From Chitinophaga dinghuensis (lineage in GTDB: Bacteria; Bacteroidota; Bacteroidia; Chitinophagales; Chitinophagaceae), in assembly GCF_003259435.1 (NCBI RefSeq), contig NZ_QLMA01000013.1, positions 1-64,000 on the forward strand: DNA of 64,000 nt, read 5' to 3'. The notes below the pieces were generated by a model. The model did not search any database. It was not told the DNA's origin and worked only from the letters and a program-made list of their open reading frames with translations. Below, piece after piece: positions 53,502 to 63,806 of this stretch (position 1 is the first letter of the stretch; the number at the start of each line of letters is the position of its first letter). The position numbers and the translations under genes are program-made.

Positions 53502-55772
53502 TTATTGTAATTCCCCTGCTGTAAAAGGCTTTTGCCGGCCATTGTATTGTTGTCGCACCGCTTTCACCTCTGCTTCTGTGATTTTATCTCCATTGTTCTT
53601 CCAGGCATTACGGATATAGGATAATAACTGTGCGATATCCTCATGACTATACTCCCCGCTCCCCCCTATTCCTGGCATATCTCCACTGATTTCAGGGGCC
53701 TGATACACTTTCCCCTGTACTGTCACAGGTCCGGTTAATCCATATAACACTATGGATATCAGCGACTTCTTACTCCCATTCACCCAATTGCTTTCATTCA
53801 GCGGAGGCGCCATAGAAGCAATTCCTTTCCCACTTTTACCATGGCAAGTCTGGCAAATAGTGGTAAATATCTCATGCCCACGCGGATATGCCAATTCCAA
53901 GGCGGCCATACGCTTTTTCTCCTCCGCACTTTGCATACTTTCCAATACGTTTTTCAACGCCTTATACAATACTAATGTCGTGTCCGGATTGATACCCTGC
54001 AATTCCTTTAACATAGCGGATTCCTGGTCACAGGCATTATTGATCAGCGCCGCCGATATATAACGGTCATGCATATACGATTTCATCAACTGCAGTACCA
54101 TTCTCTTTGCAGCAGTTTTATCCCACTTACCAACTGCTGGTAATAACCAGGCAGCATAAGGCACAAGCGATTTATCAGCCAGCAGACTATCGATTAATGG
54201 TAGTGCCGATTTAATATTGGCAGCAGATAAAACGGAAGGAATAGCCGCTATCGCCTGTATTTGCATAGGCTGGTTGCCGGAATGCAGGATTAGGGAGACA
54301 TCCTCCCACCGCAGTGCATGGAGTCCCTCCAAAGCCCAGAGGGCGTGCCTTTGCCCAAGTAATTGCGTAGAATCCTGCATCATTTGTCTTAATGCAGGCG
54401 TTAATGTAATCAGCTGATGATCTATTATTAGCTGCTGGGCCATATCGCGGCGCATGCCGTTACCATCATGTAATAAATCCAGTAATTTAGTCGGGCGATT
54501 CAATAACAAAGGTTGATTCTCTACCTTTTTTCCTTTCGGTACAATGCGGTATATACGGCCACAGTTCAGTGGTCTGGTCAGTTGGCGGGTAGCAATTTGT
54601 TGTTTTAAATAGCCCGTGAGATATGTTTTATGTTGAATAATACCCCTGTACATATCTGCGATGTATAATGCGCCATCGGGTCCGGTAGTTATATTCACCG
54701 GGCGGAAACGCTCATCTGTACTGGCCAGGAACTCTTTACCCTCATAGGCTTCCCGACCGGTGACTGCAAGACCGCTATCTGTGAGGATATCGCGTTTGAT
54801 CAGGTTGGCGGCAGGTTCCGCCACGAAGGCATTGCCATAGTAGGAATAGGGTAAAGCCAGAGCCCTGTATATATGTGGGCCACAGGCAGCTGTGAAGGAA
54901 ACCAGTCTGCCACTGTCGTCCAGTACTCCTTTTACATATCCCCTGTTCACGCCCCTGGTTGGGCGGATAGGGAATACGCGGTTATCGGGTACAATTTTTT
55001 CATCGAAGCCCGCCGCTTCGCGCTGATGCGGATTATTAGCGCCCATTCCCGGCAGGAAGTAATCGCCCAACAGGTTCTGGGAGTTATTATTATAGAAGAG
55101 TCGCCCGGCATCATCCTGGCTAATCCCCCACTGGCCGCGGAAATGCGTGTTTTCTTTCACCCATTTCCCATTGATCCTACGGTAACGCCTATCCGATTTT
55201 GCACTGTAAATCCAGTTATCCATAGCCCGGAAAAGTCCATTGGGCTGGTGTTCTACGTTGCCTCCATCGGCATATTTATCATCTACCAGCGTACGCTTAC
55301 CGGCGGAATCATTCTTTATTTCATAGTACCAGAGCGCTGGTGGCGTAGCCACCAGAATGCCGCTATCTATCAGGCAGATAGCCCTTGGCAGCACCAGGGA
55401 ATCCAGGAATACCGTGCGTTTATCGGCCATGCCATCTCCATTGGTATCTTGTAAGATGACTACTTTTCCATCCGGTACATTCTCGCCATTGCCACTGGTA
55501 TCGGGCATATAGCCCATCATCTCTACTACCCACATCCGTCCCTGTGGATCAAAGCTCATGGCTACGGGAGCTACCACCATCGGTTCTTGTGCCACCAGTT
55601 GTACTTCCAACCCGGAATCTATCTGCATATGCGCAATCGCCTCCTTACCCTCCAGCGTAGGAGCGGCGGCGGTATCAGCGGCTGCACTGTTGAAAACGGA
55701 AGAATGTGGCTGGTTACAAGCATATATTGCCAGCGCTAACGTGGATAAAACCAGGAATTTATAAAAGCCCAT
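53502..55772 (-). CDS. PVC-type heme-binding CxxCH lipoprotein
   Basis: From the ATG at 55772 this 756-aa protein is a lipoprotein (MGFYKFLVLSTLALAIYAC, Cys19). It has an N-terminal six-bladed propeller-like region (VAMSFDPQGRMWVVEMMGYM, GPDGALYIADMYRG), a middle helical HEAT-like part and a C-terminal c-type cytochrome domain with one heme site CQTCH (Cys640, Cys643, His644). The family occurs in Planctomycetes and Bacteroidota and is proposed to be a periplasmic sugar or alcohol dehydrogenase passing electrons to heme. Substrate unknown. An in-frame ATG at 55811 is less likely. It diverges from a nucleoside transporter gene. Confidence 0.88.
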   Translation of the reverse strand: MGFYKFLVLSTLALAIYACNQPHSSVFNSAAADTAAAPTLEGKEAIAHMQIDSGLEVQLVAQEPMVVAPVAMSFDPQGRMWVVEMMGYMPDTSGNGENVPDGKVVILQDTNGDGMADKRTVFLDSLVLPRAICLIDSGILVATPPALWYYEIKNDSAGKRTLVDDKYADGGNVEHQPNGLFRAMDNWIYSAKSDRRYRRINGKWVKENTHFRGQWGISQDDAGRLFYNNNSQNLLGDYFLPGMGANNPHQREAAGFDEKIVPDNRVFPIRPTRGVNRGYVKGVLDDSGRLVSFTAACGPHIYRALALPYSYYGNAFVAEPAANLIKRDILTDSGLAVTGREAYEGKEFLASTDERFRPVNITTGPDGALYIADMYRGIIQHKTYLTGYLKQQIATRQLTRPLNCGRIYRIVPKGKKVENQPLLLNRPTKLLDLLHDGNGMRRDMAQQLIIDHQLITLTPALRQMMQDSTQLLGQRHALWALEGLHALRWEDVSLILHSGNQPMQIQAIAAIPSVLSAANIKSALPLIDSLLADKSLVPYAAWLLPAVGKWDKTAAKRMVLQLMKSYMHDRYISAALINNACDQESAMLKELQGINPDTTLVLYKALKNVLESMQSAEEKKRMAALELAYPRGHEIFTTICQTCHGKSGKGIASMAPPLNESNWVNGSKKSLISIVLYGLTGPVTVQGKVYQAPEISGDMPGIGGSGEYSHEDIAQLLSYIRNAWKNNGDKITEAEVKAVRQQYNGRQKPFTAGELQ

Positions 55773-55908
55773 CTTGAATGCTATTGCAAGGGTTAAAAAT
55801 ACATTTTTCAACTGTTTTTTTCATTCCTTATTCCATAAGCGTTCACGGTATGAAAAAAATCCTATCTTCGTCGCTTCATTGCACACATTTTACGATTTAT
55901 TTGCATTT

Positions 55909-57174
55909 ATGGAACGCTTTCAGGGCTTGATAGGCATAATACTTATTCTGGGTATAGCCTTCTTATTTTCCAACAACAGGAGTAAGATCAATTACAGATT
56001 AGTATTTAGTGGCATGGCATTGCAGGTATTAATTGGCATACTTGTATTTAAGGTACCTCCCGTTACCTGGTTTTTTCAACAGGTAGGTCATGCAATGGGT
56101 AAGTTAGAAGCATTTGCACGTCAGGGAGCCGCTTTCGTGTATGGAGGTATAGGCGTAGCCCAGCCAGGAACCAGCGCTTTCGCTGATTTTGCCAATGGCG
56201 GTTTTGTTTTCGCATTCAATGTTACTGCCACCATTATTCTTGTTTGCGTACTGGTAGCTATCTTATATCACTATGGTATCATGCAGCGCGTTGTAGCAGT
56301 AATTGCCCGTGCCATGAATGTGATCATGCGTGTGAGTGGTGCAGAAGCGCTGAGTAACGTAGCCAGTGCCTTCGTAGGCCAGGTAGAAGCGCAGGTAATG
56401 ATTCGTCCTTACCTTCCTACTATGACTAAAAGTGAACTGCTTGCCTCTATGAGCGGAAGTCTTGCCTGTATCGCCGGAGGTATCCTCGTAGTATACGCTA
56501 ACATGGGCTTCCAGGCAGGTATGGACATTGCTCCTTTCCTCATCACCGCCAGCTTAATGGCAGCTCCTGGAGCATTGGTAATTTCTAAAATTGTTTTCCC
56601 GGAAACAGAAGAAAGCCAGACCATGGGTCGTGTGAAAATGGAAGTTAAAAGTAACTATACCAACGTAATCGATGCCATCTCTCATGGCGCCGGCGATGGT
56701 TTTAAGATAGCCATGAACGTTATAGCCATGTTGATTGGTTTTATTGCGCTCATCGCTTGTATCGACTGGTTACTGATCCATATCGGGCACATCTTCAATC
56801 CTCATTTTAATCTGAGTCTCGACTGGATCTTTGGCAAACTCTTTACGCCAATGGCCTGGGCGATGGGTGTTCCTACTTCTGATGTCAATAACGTAGCTAC
56901 CCTGCTCGGACAAAAACTGACCATCAATGAGTTTGTGGCATTCAAAAGTATGACCACACATACGGTACCAGTTATGTCTCCTAAAGGCATCGCCATTGTT
57001 ACCATTGCGATTGCCGGATTCGCTAACTTCAGCAGCGTGGGCATGCAGATTGGCGGTATCGGAGAGCTCTCTCCTGACAGACGAAGCGATCTGGCAAAAC
57101 TGGGTCTGAAAGCCCTGCTCTGCGGAACATTGGCTTCTTACCTTTCTGCTACCATTGCAGGTATCCTCATGTAA
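55909..57174 (+). CDS. CNT-type concentrative nucleoside transporter
   Basis: From the ATG at 55909 this 421-aa membrane protein matches the NupC/CNT family: two scaffold helices (RFQGLIGIILILGIAFLF), the substrate-site regions GFVFAFNVTATIILVCVLVA, GAEALSNVASAFVGQVEAQV and the C-terminal FANFSSVGMQIGGIG. CNT proteins import nucleosides with Na+ or H+. The start at 55774 would add an unlikely N-terminal tail and overlap the divergent gene, so the later ATG is preferred. Confidence 0.9.
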   Translation: MERFQGLIGIILILGIAFLFSNNRSKINYRLVFSGMALQVLIGILVFKVPPVTWFFQQVGHAMGKLEAFARQGAAFVYGGIGVAQPGTSAFADFANGGFVFAFNVTATIILVCVLVAILYHYGIMQRVVAVIARAMNVIMRVSGAEALSNVASAFVGQVEAQVMIRPYLPTMTKSELLASMSGSLACIAGGILVVYANMGFQAGMDIAPFLITASLMAAPGALVISKIVFPETEESQTMGRVKMEVKSNYTNVIDAISHGAGDGFKIAMNVIAMLIGFIALIACIDWLLIHIGHIFNPHFNLSLDWIFGKLFTPMAWAMGVPTSDVNNVATLLGQKLTINEFVAFKSMTTHTVPVMSPKGIAIVTIAIAGFANFSSVGMQIGGIGELSPDRRSDLAKLGLKALLCGTLASYLSATIAGILM

Positions 57175-57198
57175 TCAACTAATTCATGATAAAAAATA

Positions 57199-57232
57199 AA
57201 ACCCGTCTCTACTGAGTAGAGACGGGTTTATT
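57199..57232 (+). terminator. Terminator after the nucleoside transporter gene
   Basis: A 14-bp stem AAACCCGTCTCTAC (57199-57212) / GTAGAGACGGGTTT (57216-57229) with a TGA loop, then T residues. It shares its core with two other terminators in the window. Confidence 0.9.
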
Positions 57233-57258
57233 TTTTTATCTGTTAGTCTGTTTGGACA

Positions 57259-57657
57259 TTAGATTTCTAATCTTTTAACCAGTCCTGCCTGAACAGCTTC
57301 CCAGGATGCGAGATTACCTTCTTGTTCCCAGTAATTACGCATTTCTGAGCCATTCGTAATTTTGTTAACAGCGTTGATAGCCTGGTTTCTTAATGATTTG
57401 GTACCGATCAGATTCAGGATATCCAGTTTATCCAGCGGATCTTCCGGATAATCTTCACTAGGACGACCTACCAATGCTGCAACAGTTTCTGCTGCCGCCA
57501 GTCCTTCCTCACAATCAGAGACTTCTAACTTCTCATGATTGTTGATAATACGTGCCAACGTATCAGTAACCAGCCCGCCGTCCTTATTTTCAACCAGGTC
57601 AAATACCCAGTCCTGTGATCCATCGTTTTCAAAGTTCCTGGTGCCCCATGCGCCCAT
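57259..57657 (-). CDS. DUF4259 domain protein
   Basis: This 132-aa protein begins with the family signature MGAWGTRNFENDGSQDWVFD. The rest is a small all-helical domain (AETVAALVGRPSEDYPED; LRNQAINAVNKITNG). DUF4259 proteins are cytoplasmic and of unknown function. It is monocistronic and lies between the nucleoside transporter and smc. Confidence 0.88.
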   Translation of the reverse strand: MGAWGTRNFENDGSQDWVFDLVENKDGGLVTDTLARIINNHEKLEVSDCEEGLAAAETVAALVGRPSEDYPEDPLDKLDILNLIGTKSLRNQAINAVNKITNGSEMRNYWEQEGNLASWEAVQAGLVKRLEI

Positions 57658-57732
57658 AGTGTTTACAGTTTTTTTATTTTTTTAGAATAAAGAATTCAGC
57701 AGTCGATAATCTACAACAACTTAACTCAGCGA

Positions 57733-60700
57733 TCAGTTCAAACTCCGGAAATCTACCGGTACCAGTTTGCTGACGCCGGGTTCCTGCATTGTTACCCCGT
57801 AAATAACGTCCACAGCAGCCATCGTCTGCTTGTTGTGGGTAACGATGATGAACTGCGAGTTGTCGGAGAACTTGCGTATCATGTTGGTAAATTTACCTAC
57901 GTTGGCATCGTCCAGCGGTGCGTCTACCTCATCCAGAATACAGAATGGCGCTGGTTTAATGAGATAAATGGCAAATAACAGCGCCGTTGCGGTGAGGGTT
58001 TTCTCACCACCGGAGAGCTGTGTAATCGCTGCCGGACGTTTACCCTTAGGTTTAGCTATAATTTCAATACCGGTATCCGCCAGGTTCTCAGGGTCGCTCA
58101 GGATCATATCACACTGATCTTCCTCTGTAAACAGGGCTTTAAATACCCGTATAAAGTTCTCTTTTACGGTATTGAAGGTATCCAGGAACTTCTGGTTGGC
58201 GGTGGATTCCACTTCCTGGATCGTAGCCAGCAGGGAGTCTTTCGCATTCACCAGGTCCGTTTTCTGTTCCAGGATGAATTCATACCTTTTCTTCATTTCC
58301 TGGAAAGCTTCAATAGCGGTAGGGTTGATTTCACCCATATTTTCCAGGCGTTTCTTCAGGCGTTCTGCACTACCCTGCAGTTCTTCCACTGGCAGCTCAG
58401 AGCTACGCTGTTCATCAATGATTTCGTCCAGGTTTACTTTGAACTCTACGCTGAGCCTTTCTTTCATGGAGGCCAGTTGCAGTTTCAGTTCATTCACCTT
58501 ATCCTTGATGGTATTCAATTGCTGGTCCAGCTGTTCACGCGCCTTTTGTTTGTTACGCAGCGTGGTTTCCAGCTCCTGCAAATGATTTCGGAAATTGTAG
58601 TATTCCTGGTCCTTTTCGTTGAGGGCTTTTTCCTCCTCTTCTCTTTTACGGAACAGTTCTACGAGGCCGTCATCTGCATGATCCAGTTTATCCTGTGCGG
58701 CAGCGATGTTGGCCACTGCATCTTCCAATTGCGATTTGTTGCTGGTAATTTGCGTGTGCAGGTCGGTCAGTTGCTTACGTTTGAACTCCAGCTCCTGTTT
58801 GAGGGCCTGTACCTTACTCTGCTGGCGGGTTTGTTGCAGGTTCTGGTTATTGAACTGCACATTGGCCATATTGAATTGCTGTTCAGATTCCTGGGCTGTT
58901 CTGTCGGCCTCCGCAATGCTTTCCTGCAATTCATTTACCCGGTCGTTCAGGTTGTCGAGTTCTTCTTTTACTCCCGAAATGCTTTCCTGGTTGCTTTCCA
59001 GGGATTGCTGCATTTCATCCAGGCGTTTATCACCCGCTTCTATAAGGTGATGGAAGTTCTCAATCCTGTTCTGGAGGCCAAACAGCTGGTTACTCAGCTG
59101 GTTGATCTTGTCTTTACCGGCATTGATATTATTTTCATTGAGCTGGCTGTTGTATCCCAGTACCTGGTTGTGCTTTTCCTGTATAGCCACTTTCAGTCGG
59201 CCTACAATAGCTTCCAGGTCTTTGATCTCTGCTTCCAGCTTCTCCAGGTTCTTGGCACGTCCGAGTTTTTTACCTTCAAACAGTCCTACAGAACCACCGG
59301 AGATATTATATTTCCCGCGATGCATGCGTCCGGATTTCTCCAGGAGCAAAATCTCATCACTGGCTAGCTGACTGAATTCCAGGCGACTGATGTCTTCCCC
59401 TATAAATACTTTTCCCAGCAGGAAATTGCCCAGTCCTTTGTACTTTTCTTCGATTTCCACTACCTGCAGGGCTGGTATGGTCCCTGGCGGGGTAAGGATA
59501 CTATCGGCCTGCTGACGGAACTGATCCAGGATAAAGAAGTTTGCCTTTCCTTTTTTGTTACTGTCTAGCAGCTGAATGGCCTGTATGGCTTCAGCGGCAT
59601 TATTGACAACGTAATAGTTCAGGTAAGGCTCCAGGAGGTTTTCTACGCAGGTGCGGTATTCTTCCTTACAGAAAAAGATATCGGAGAGAATAGGAGCGGC
59701 ATTATTCCAATCGGGGTTCTTCTTGAGGAATTTGATACTTTCGGGATACCCTTCCAGACTGTCTACCAGCGACTTAAGCAGGTCGTATTCATTCTTTTTT
59801 GAATCCAGCTTACGGTTCTCATCCACCAGTTGATCGCGAAGACCTTCAATATCGGATTGAGTAGCGAGGATTTTTTCTTTTGTTTCGTCCTGGAAGCGGA
59901 TCATTTCCTCGAGGGCAGTCTTCTCGGTTTCCAGAGTTTGTTGCAGGGTGGCTTTTTCCCCTTCCAGCTGAGTAATTTGTTGCTGACGGCCTACTTTCTC
60001 TTCCTGGAGCTGCTGCATGCTGCGCTGGAGGTTTTGAACGGAGGTATCGGCAACGGCCACTTTCTTTTCGGCTTCGAACTGCTGTCTTTGCCAGCGCTGC
60101 TGGTCGTTACGGAGCGTTTCTAGGGCCTGTTTCTTTTGCTGGAATTTATCTTTTTTCTCATCTACCATTTCCCGCAGCGTTTCCAGCTCATCTGTCATGG
60201 TTTCGAAGATTTCGCCTTCTTCCACCACTTGTTTTTCGGAAAATTCGATGGAGGAAGTCAGCCCGGAGAGCTGTCCTTCCGCATTATTGAGAAAGTCGGT
60301 AATATTTTTTTCGCGTTCCTTCAGATAGGTAAGTTGCTGGGAAGCGAGGTTTTTGTCGTTTTCTTTGGTACGGATGGTGGCTACCAGTTCGTTGTACGAT
60401 TTCTGGAGGGTCTGGAGTTCTCTTTCCTTGGCTACGAAGTGGAGTTTATCTTCTTCCACGGCTGCTTCGGCAGATTTGATCTCTGTTTCCAGTCCCAGTT
60501 TGCGATCACTTTCTTCCTGCTGTTTGTCGGACAGGTCTTTGAAGGTGATGTTAAAGCCTTCCAGGGCTGCTTTTGCCAGTTCTATACTCGCATCGCGGTA
60601 CTCTTTCTTCACCTCATAGAAACGTTCCGCTTTGCGGGCCTGACTTTCCAGTGTTTTGAGGTTGTTATTGATTTCGAAGAGAAGGTCCTCAATGCGGTTA

Positions 60701-61263
60701 AGGTCGCCCTCAGTGGCGTCCAGTTTGGCTTTGGCCTCTTTTTTCCTGGTTTTATAGATGGAGATACCGGCAGCTTGTTCCAGCATGCGACGGCGGCTGT
60801 TTTCCTTGTCTTTGATGATATCGTCTACCATTCCCAGCTCAATAATCGCATAGGAATCGGTACTTACGCCGGTATCCATAAACAGGTTATGGATATCCTT
60901 CAGACGACAGGCAACATCATTGAGGCGGTACTCACTATCCCCGTTTTTGTAGAATTTACGGGTAATCGTTACCGTAGTAAACTCGGTAGGCAGTACATTT
61001 TTGGTATTCTCGAACGTGAGGCTCACTTCTGCCATCCCACTGGAAGAACGCGTTTTGGAACCATTAAACACCAGCCCTGCCTGATTTTCAGAACGCAGAT
61101 TACTGATCTTATGCTCCCCGATCACCCAGCGGATAGAGTCGATAATATTACTTTTGCCACAACCATTTGGCCCAATTACCCCAGTAATCCCCTCATCAAA
61201 CTGCAAAACGGTCTTATCTGCAAAACTTTTAAAGCCTTTAATTTCTAGTGTTTTTAAGCGCAC
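57733..61263 (-). CDS. smc: Chromosome segregation ATPase SMC
   Basis: This 1176-aa protein has the full SMC architecture: N-terminal Walker A GPNGCGKS (residues 31-38), long coiled coil, central hinge around residues 500-670, second coiled coil, and a C-terminal half with the signature LSGGEKTLTATALL followed by Walker B FCILDEVDAPLDDANVGKF. Length is typical. With ScpA/ScpB it compacts and segregates the chromosome. A TATCTTTG -7 box is found on the minus strand at 61292-61299. The strongly charged coiled-coil codons leave long open frames on the opposite strand that are not genes. Confidence 0.97.
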   Translation of the reverse strand: MRLKTLEIKGFKSFADKTVLQFDEGITGVIGPNGCGKSNIIDSIRWVIGEHKISNLRSENQAGLVFNGSKTRSSSGMAEVSLTFENTKNVLPTEFTTVTITRKFYKNGDSEYRLNDVACRLKDIHNLFMDTGVSTDSYAIIELGMVDDIIKDKENSRRRMLEQAAGISIYKTRKKEAKAKLDATEGDLNRIEDLLFEINNNLKTLESQARKAERFYEVKKEYRDASIELAKAALEGFNITFKDLSDKQQEESDRKLGLETEIKSAEAAVEEDKLHFVAKERELQTLQKSYNELVATIRTKENDKNLASQQLTYLKEREKNITDFLNNAEGQLSGLTSSIEFSEKQVVEEGEIFETMTDELETLREMVDEKKDKFQQKKQALETLRNDQQRWQRQQFEAEKKVAVADTSVQNLQRSMQQLQEEKVGRQQQITQLEGEKATLQQTLETEKTALEEMIRFQDETKEKILATQSDIEGLRDQLVDENRKLDSKKNEYDLLKSLVDSLEGYPESIKFLKKNPDWNNAAPILSDIFFCKEEYRTCVENLLEPYLNYYVVNNAAEAIQAIQLLDSNKKGKANFFILDQFRQQADSILTPPGTIPALQVVEIEEKYKGLGNFLLGKVFIGEDISRLEFSQLASDEILLLEKSGRMHRGKYNISGGSVGLFEGKKLGRAKNLEKLEAEIKDLEAIVGRLKVAIQEKHNQVLGYNSQLNENNINAGKDKINQLSNQLFGLQNRIENFHHLIEAGDKRLDEMQQSLESNQESISGVKEELDNLNDRVNELQESIAEADRTAQESEQQFNMANVQFNNQNLQQTRQQSKVQALKQELEFKRKQLTDLHTQITSNKSQLEDAVANIAAAQDKLDHADDGLVELFRKREEEEKALNEKDQEYYNFRNHLQELETTLRNKQKAREQLDQQLNTIKDKVNELKLQLASMKERLSVEFKVNLDEIIDEQRSSELPVEELQGSAERLKKRLENMGEINPTAIEAFQEMKKRYEFILEQKTDLVNAKDSLLATIQEVESTANQKFLDTFNTVKENFIRVFKALFTEEDQCDMILSDPENLADTGIEIIAKPKGKRPAAITQLSGGEKTLTATALLFAIYLIKPAPFCILDEVDAPLDDANVGKFTNMIRKFSDNSQFIIVTHNKQTMAAVDVIYGVTMQEPGVSKLVPVDFRSLN

Positions 61264-61291
61264 GACTTTACTCCGAGATTTTTTAAGGCGT

Positions 61292-61299
61292 CAAAGATA
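61292..61299 (-). promoter_or_regulatory. -7 promoter box for smc
   Basis: Minus-strand TATCTTTG is a full TAnnTTTG match with a leader of about 25 bases to the ATG at 61263. Confidence 0.55.
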
Positions 61300-61502
61300 T
61301 AATTTTACCCGAATGAAAAGTAAATTAAGTGAGAACACGTTATCTCCGGCATTTTTTTATGCACAACTGTGAATAATTTAATATTCCCAAACATTCCACC
61401 GGATTTATAATGGTCTGATTATAAATATAGTGAAAACAATAATTAAAATTTAAATTCCTGTCAGATTTAATACAGAATATTCTTTTAACAAAGGGTATTC
61501 TC

Positions 61503-61510
61503 TACCTTTG
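61503..61510 (+). promoter_or_regulatory. -7 promoter box for the FUSC gene
   Basis: TACCTTTG is a full TAnnTTTG match 23 bases upstream of the TTG start at 61534. The rest of the 61264-61533 gap is AT-rich with nothing else recognisable. Confidence 0.5.
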
Positions 61511-61533
61511 GGGCTCCAAAAACCCGTTAGAGT

Positions 61534-63756
61534 TTGCGTACAGAAAATTGGATTAACGACATTAAGACCTTCCTTTACAGTTATCATTTCAGCAACGGTT
61601 TGCGTACTACCATCAGCGTAGTAGTGCCTTCTTTGGTATTTGCCGCCTTAGGCCAGCTGGGGCTGGGCATAGCCATGTCTATGGGCGCCTTGTGTACTGC
61701 CCTCAGCGATGTGCCAGGTACCATTATACATAAGCGGAATGGCCTTATTATCAGTACAATCCTGATTTTTCTGACCGCCCTCATTACTGGGCTGCTGATT
61801 CCATACACCATTCCCATGATCTTCTGGATCGCCGGTTGCTGCTTCTTTTACGCTATGCTGCTGGTATATGGTAACCGTGGCGGCAACATTGGAACCGGTT
61901 GCCTGCTGATACTGGTGTCTATCCTGGGAGAATCTCTGCAATCGCCTGCTACCGTGCTGTTACACTCTGGAATGGTACTACTGGGCTGTATCTGGTATTC
62001 TCTGCTGGCGCTGCTGCTGTGGCAGATTCGCCCTTATCTGAACGTACAACAGGCCCTGGGAGAATGTATCCTGCAAACTGCTAAATACCTGGAACTCCGG
62101 GCTAATTTTTATACGCCAGGCATCAACGTAGATAATAACTACCGGGATGTATTGGCACAACAGGTACTTGTAAACGAAAAACAGGAAAATGTGCGGGAAC
62201 TCCTGCTGAAAAGACGTTCCGACCAACAAGGGACTACCAGTATCAACAAGTCCATGGTGCTCATCTTCCTCGATATGGTGGACCTCCAGGAACAAATCAT
62301 GGCCTCCCAAACAGATTACAAGGCTTTACAACGCGATTTTAAAGACGATGAAATACTGGATAAATTCCACACACTGATCCTGGATTTCGTGGAGGAACTG
62401 AAAACCATAGGACTGGCTGTCGCCGCAGGCCAACGTAGTTTGCCTAAAGCCAACCTCAAACTGGGAATGGAAAAAGTGCGCAAAACTATTGCCGACATTA
62501 CCCTCAAACTCCCGACGTTAAAGGAAAGAACCCGTACGATGCCGCTCACCAATATCCTTTCCAATTTGCAGGATATGTCTCAGCGCATCTACAATCTGCA
62601 CCGCCTGACCCGCCTGGAACGATTGAAAGATGAATCCATAGATCCTAAGTTGGAACTTTCCAAGTTTACGACGCATACCAAATATGATTTTGAAACCTTC
62701 CGGGACAACCTGACCTTCAAGTCGCATAACTTCCGTCATGCTATTCGTGTGAGTCTCGCTACCGTAGCGGGTTACATCCTGGGCATGTCTTTACATCTGG
62801 ATCGCGTTTACTGGATTTTGCTGACGATTATCGTGATACTGAAACCTGGATTCGGACTAACCCGTTCCCGGAGTATTCAACGCCTGATCGGCACTATTTT
62901 AGGGGCCTTGTTTGCTGCAGGATTACTGTATCTCACCCATAATCCAACTATCATCTTCATTTCGATGCTGTTGTGTATCCTGGGCGCATATAGTTTCATG
63001 AGCTTCAAATATACGCTCAGCGTGTTTTTCGTGACACCGTTCATTATCTTCCTGTTGCATTTCCTACATCCTTCAGATCTGTACAATGCGGCACAAAGGG
63101 TACTGGATACCTTCATTGGCGGGGCGCTGGCATTCATTGCCAATATGGTGCTATGGCCTAGTTGGGAACATAATTTCGTGCCTAACTACATGAAAAAAAT
63201 GTTACAGGCCAACAGACATTACCTGGAAGTAGTGATGAATGCCTATTCGAAAGAAAACGTCAACGTTACTGATTTTAAACTGGCCAGGAAAGATACCTAT
63301 GTAGCCAGCGCTAATATGATGGCGGCTTTCCAGCGAATGCTGTCAGAACCTAAGAGTAAACAGATAAACGCTTCCCGCATTTATCACTTTGTGGTGTTGA
63401 ACCATACGCTGACTTCCCATGCAGCCGCTTTGGGGGCGTATAGTCTCCACCATGGCGTGCAGTATCCGCGTCCTGAATACCAGGAGGTGACCAATTATCT
63501 GCTCCATTACATAGATCAGCTGATGCTTATGCTGGACCCGGTAACAAAAGATCAAACTACGCTGCCCGCGCCACTGAATACTTTCGAACATCTGGATCAA
63601 CGTCTGGAAGAACTGGTGCATATGCGTCAGCAGGAAATCAACGAAGGTCAGGGCGCTACGCCCCTGCGCGATGAAATGCTGGAAGCCAAACAAGTGCATG
63701 ATCAGCTGCAAGCCATCCTTTCCCTCGTGAGAGATATGGGGAAAGCCTTAGCATAA
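61534..63756 (+). CDS. FUSC family membrane protein (YccS/YhfK-like)
   Basis: The 740-aa protein starts at a TTG; the next ATG would remove the first membrane helix. It has two sets of membrane segments: about five in residues 20-165 (VVVPSLVFAALGQLGLGIAM ...) and another set at about 405-545 (VSLATVAGYILGMSLHLDRV, WILLTIIVILKPGFGLTRSR), separated by a helical cytoplasmic domain. The second set has the FUSC signature KPGFGLTRSRSIQRLIGT. FUSC proteins resemble aromatic-acid efflux and inner-membrane transporters; substrate unknown. It ends at a terminator before the convergent uvrA gene. Confidence 0.88.
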   Translation: MRTENWINDIKTFLYSYHFSNGLRTTISVVVPSLVFAALGQLGLGIAMSMGALCTALSDVPGTIIHKRNGLIISTILIFLTALITGLLIPYTIPMIFWIAGCCFFYAMLLVYGNRGGNIGTGCLLILVSILGESLQSPATVLLHSGMVLLGCIWYSLLALLLWQIRPYLNVQQALGECILQTAKYLELRANFYTPGINVDNNYRDVLAQQVLVNEKQENVRELLLKRRSDQQGTTSINKSMVLIFLDMVDLQEQIMASQTDYKALQRDFKDDEILDKFHTLILDFVEELKTIGLAVAAGQRSLPKANLKLGMEKVRKTIADITLKLPTLKERTRTMPLTNILSNLQDMSQRIYNLHRLTRLERLKDESIDPKLELSKFTTHTKYDFETFRDNLTFKSHNFRHAIRVSLATVAGYILGMSLHLDRVYWILLTIIVILKPGFGLTRSRSIQRLIGTILGALFAAGLLYLTHNPTIIFISMLLCILGAYSFMSFKYTLSVFFVTPFIIFLLHFLHPSDLYNAAQRVLDTFIGGALAFIANMVLWPSWEHNFVPNYMKKMLQANRHYLEVVMNAYSKENVNVTDFKLARKDTYVASANMMAAFQRMLSEPKSKQINASRIYHFVVLNHTLTSHAAALGAYSLHHGVQYPRPEYQEVTNYLLHYIDQLMLMLDPVTKDQTTLPAPLNTFEHLDQRLEELVHMRQQEINEGQGATPLRDEMLEAKQVHDQLQAILSLVRDMGKALA

Positions 63757-63779
63757 AAAATATGAAATAGAGATAAATG

Positions 63780-63806
63780 AAGCGGGGATAATTACCCCGC
63801 TTTTTT
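63780..63806. terminator. Bidirectional terminator between FUSC and uvrA
   Basis: AAGCGGGG (63780-63787) / CCCCGCTT (63795-63802) form an 8-bp stem with a loop ATAATTA and T residues after it. It overlaps the stop codon of the convergent gene. Confidence 0.85.

Noticed and set aside
58477..61248. Several open frames opposite smc
   Set aside because: Shadow frames caused by Glu/Lys/Gln-rich coiled-coil codons of smc.
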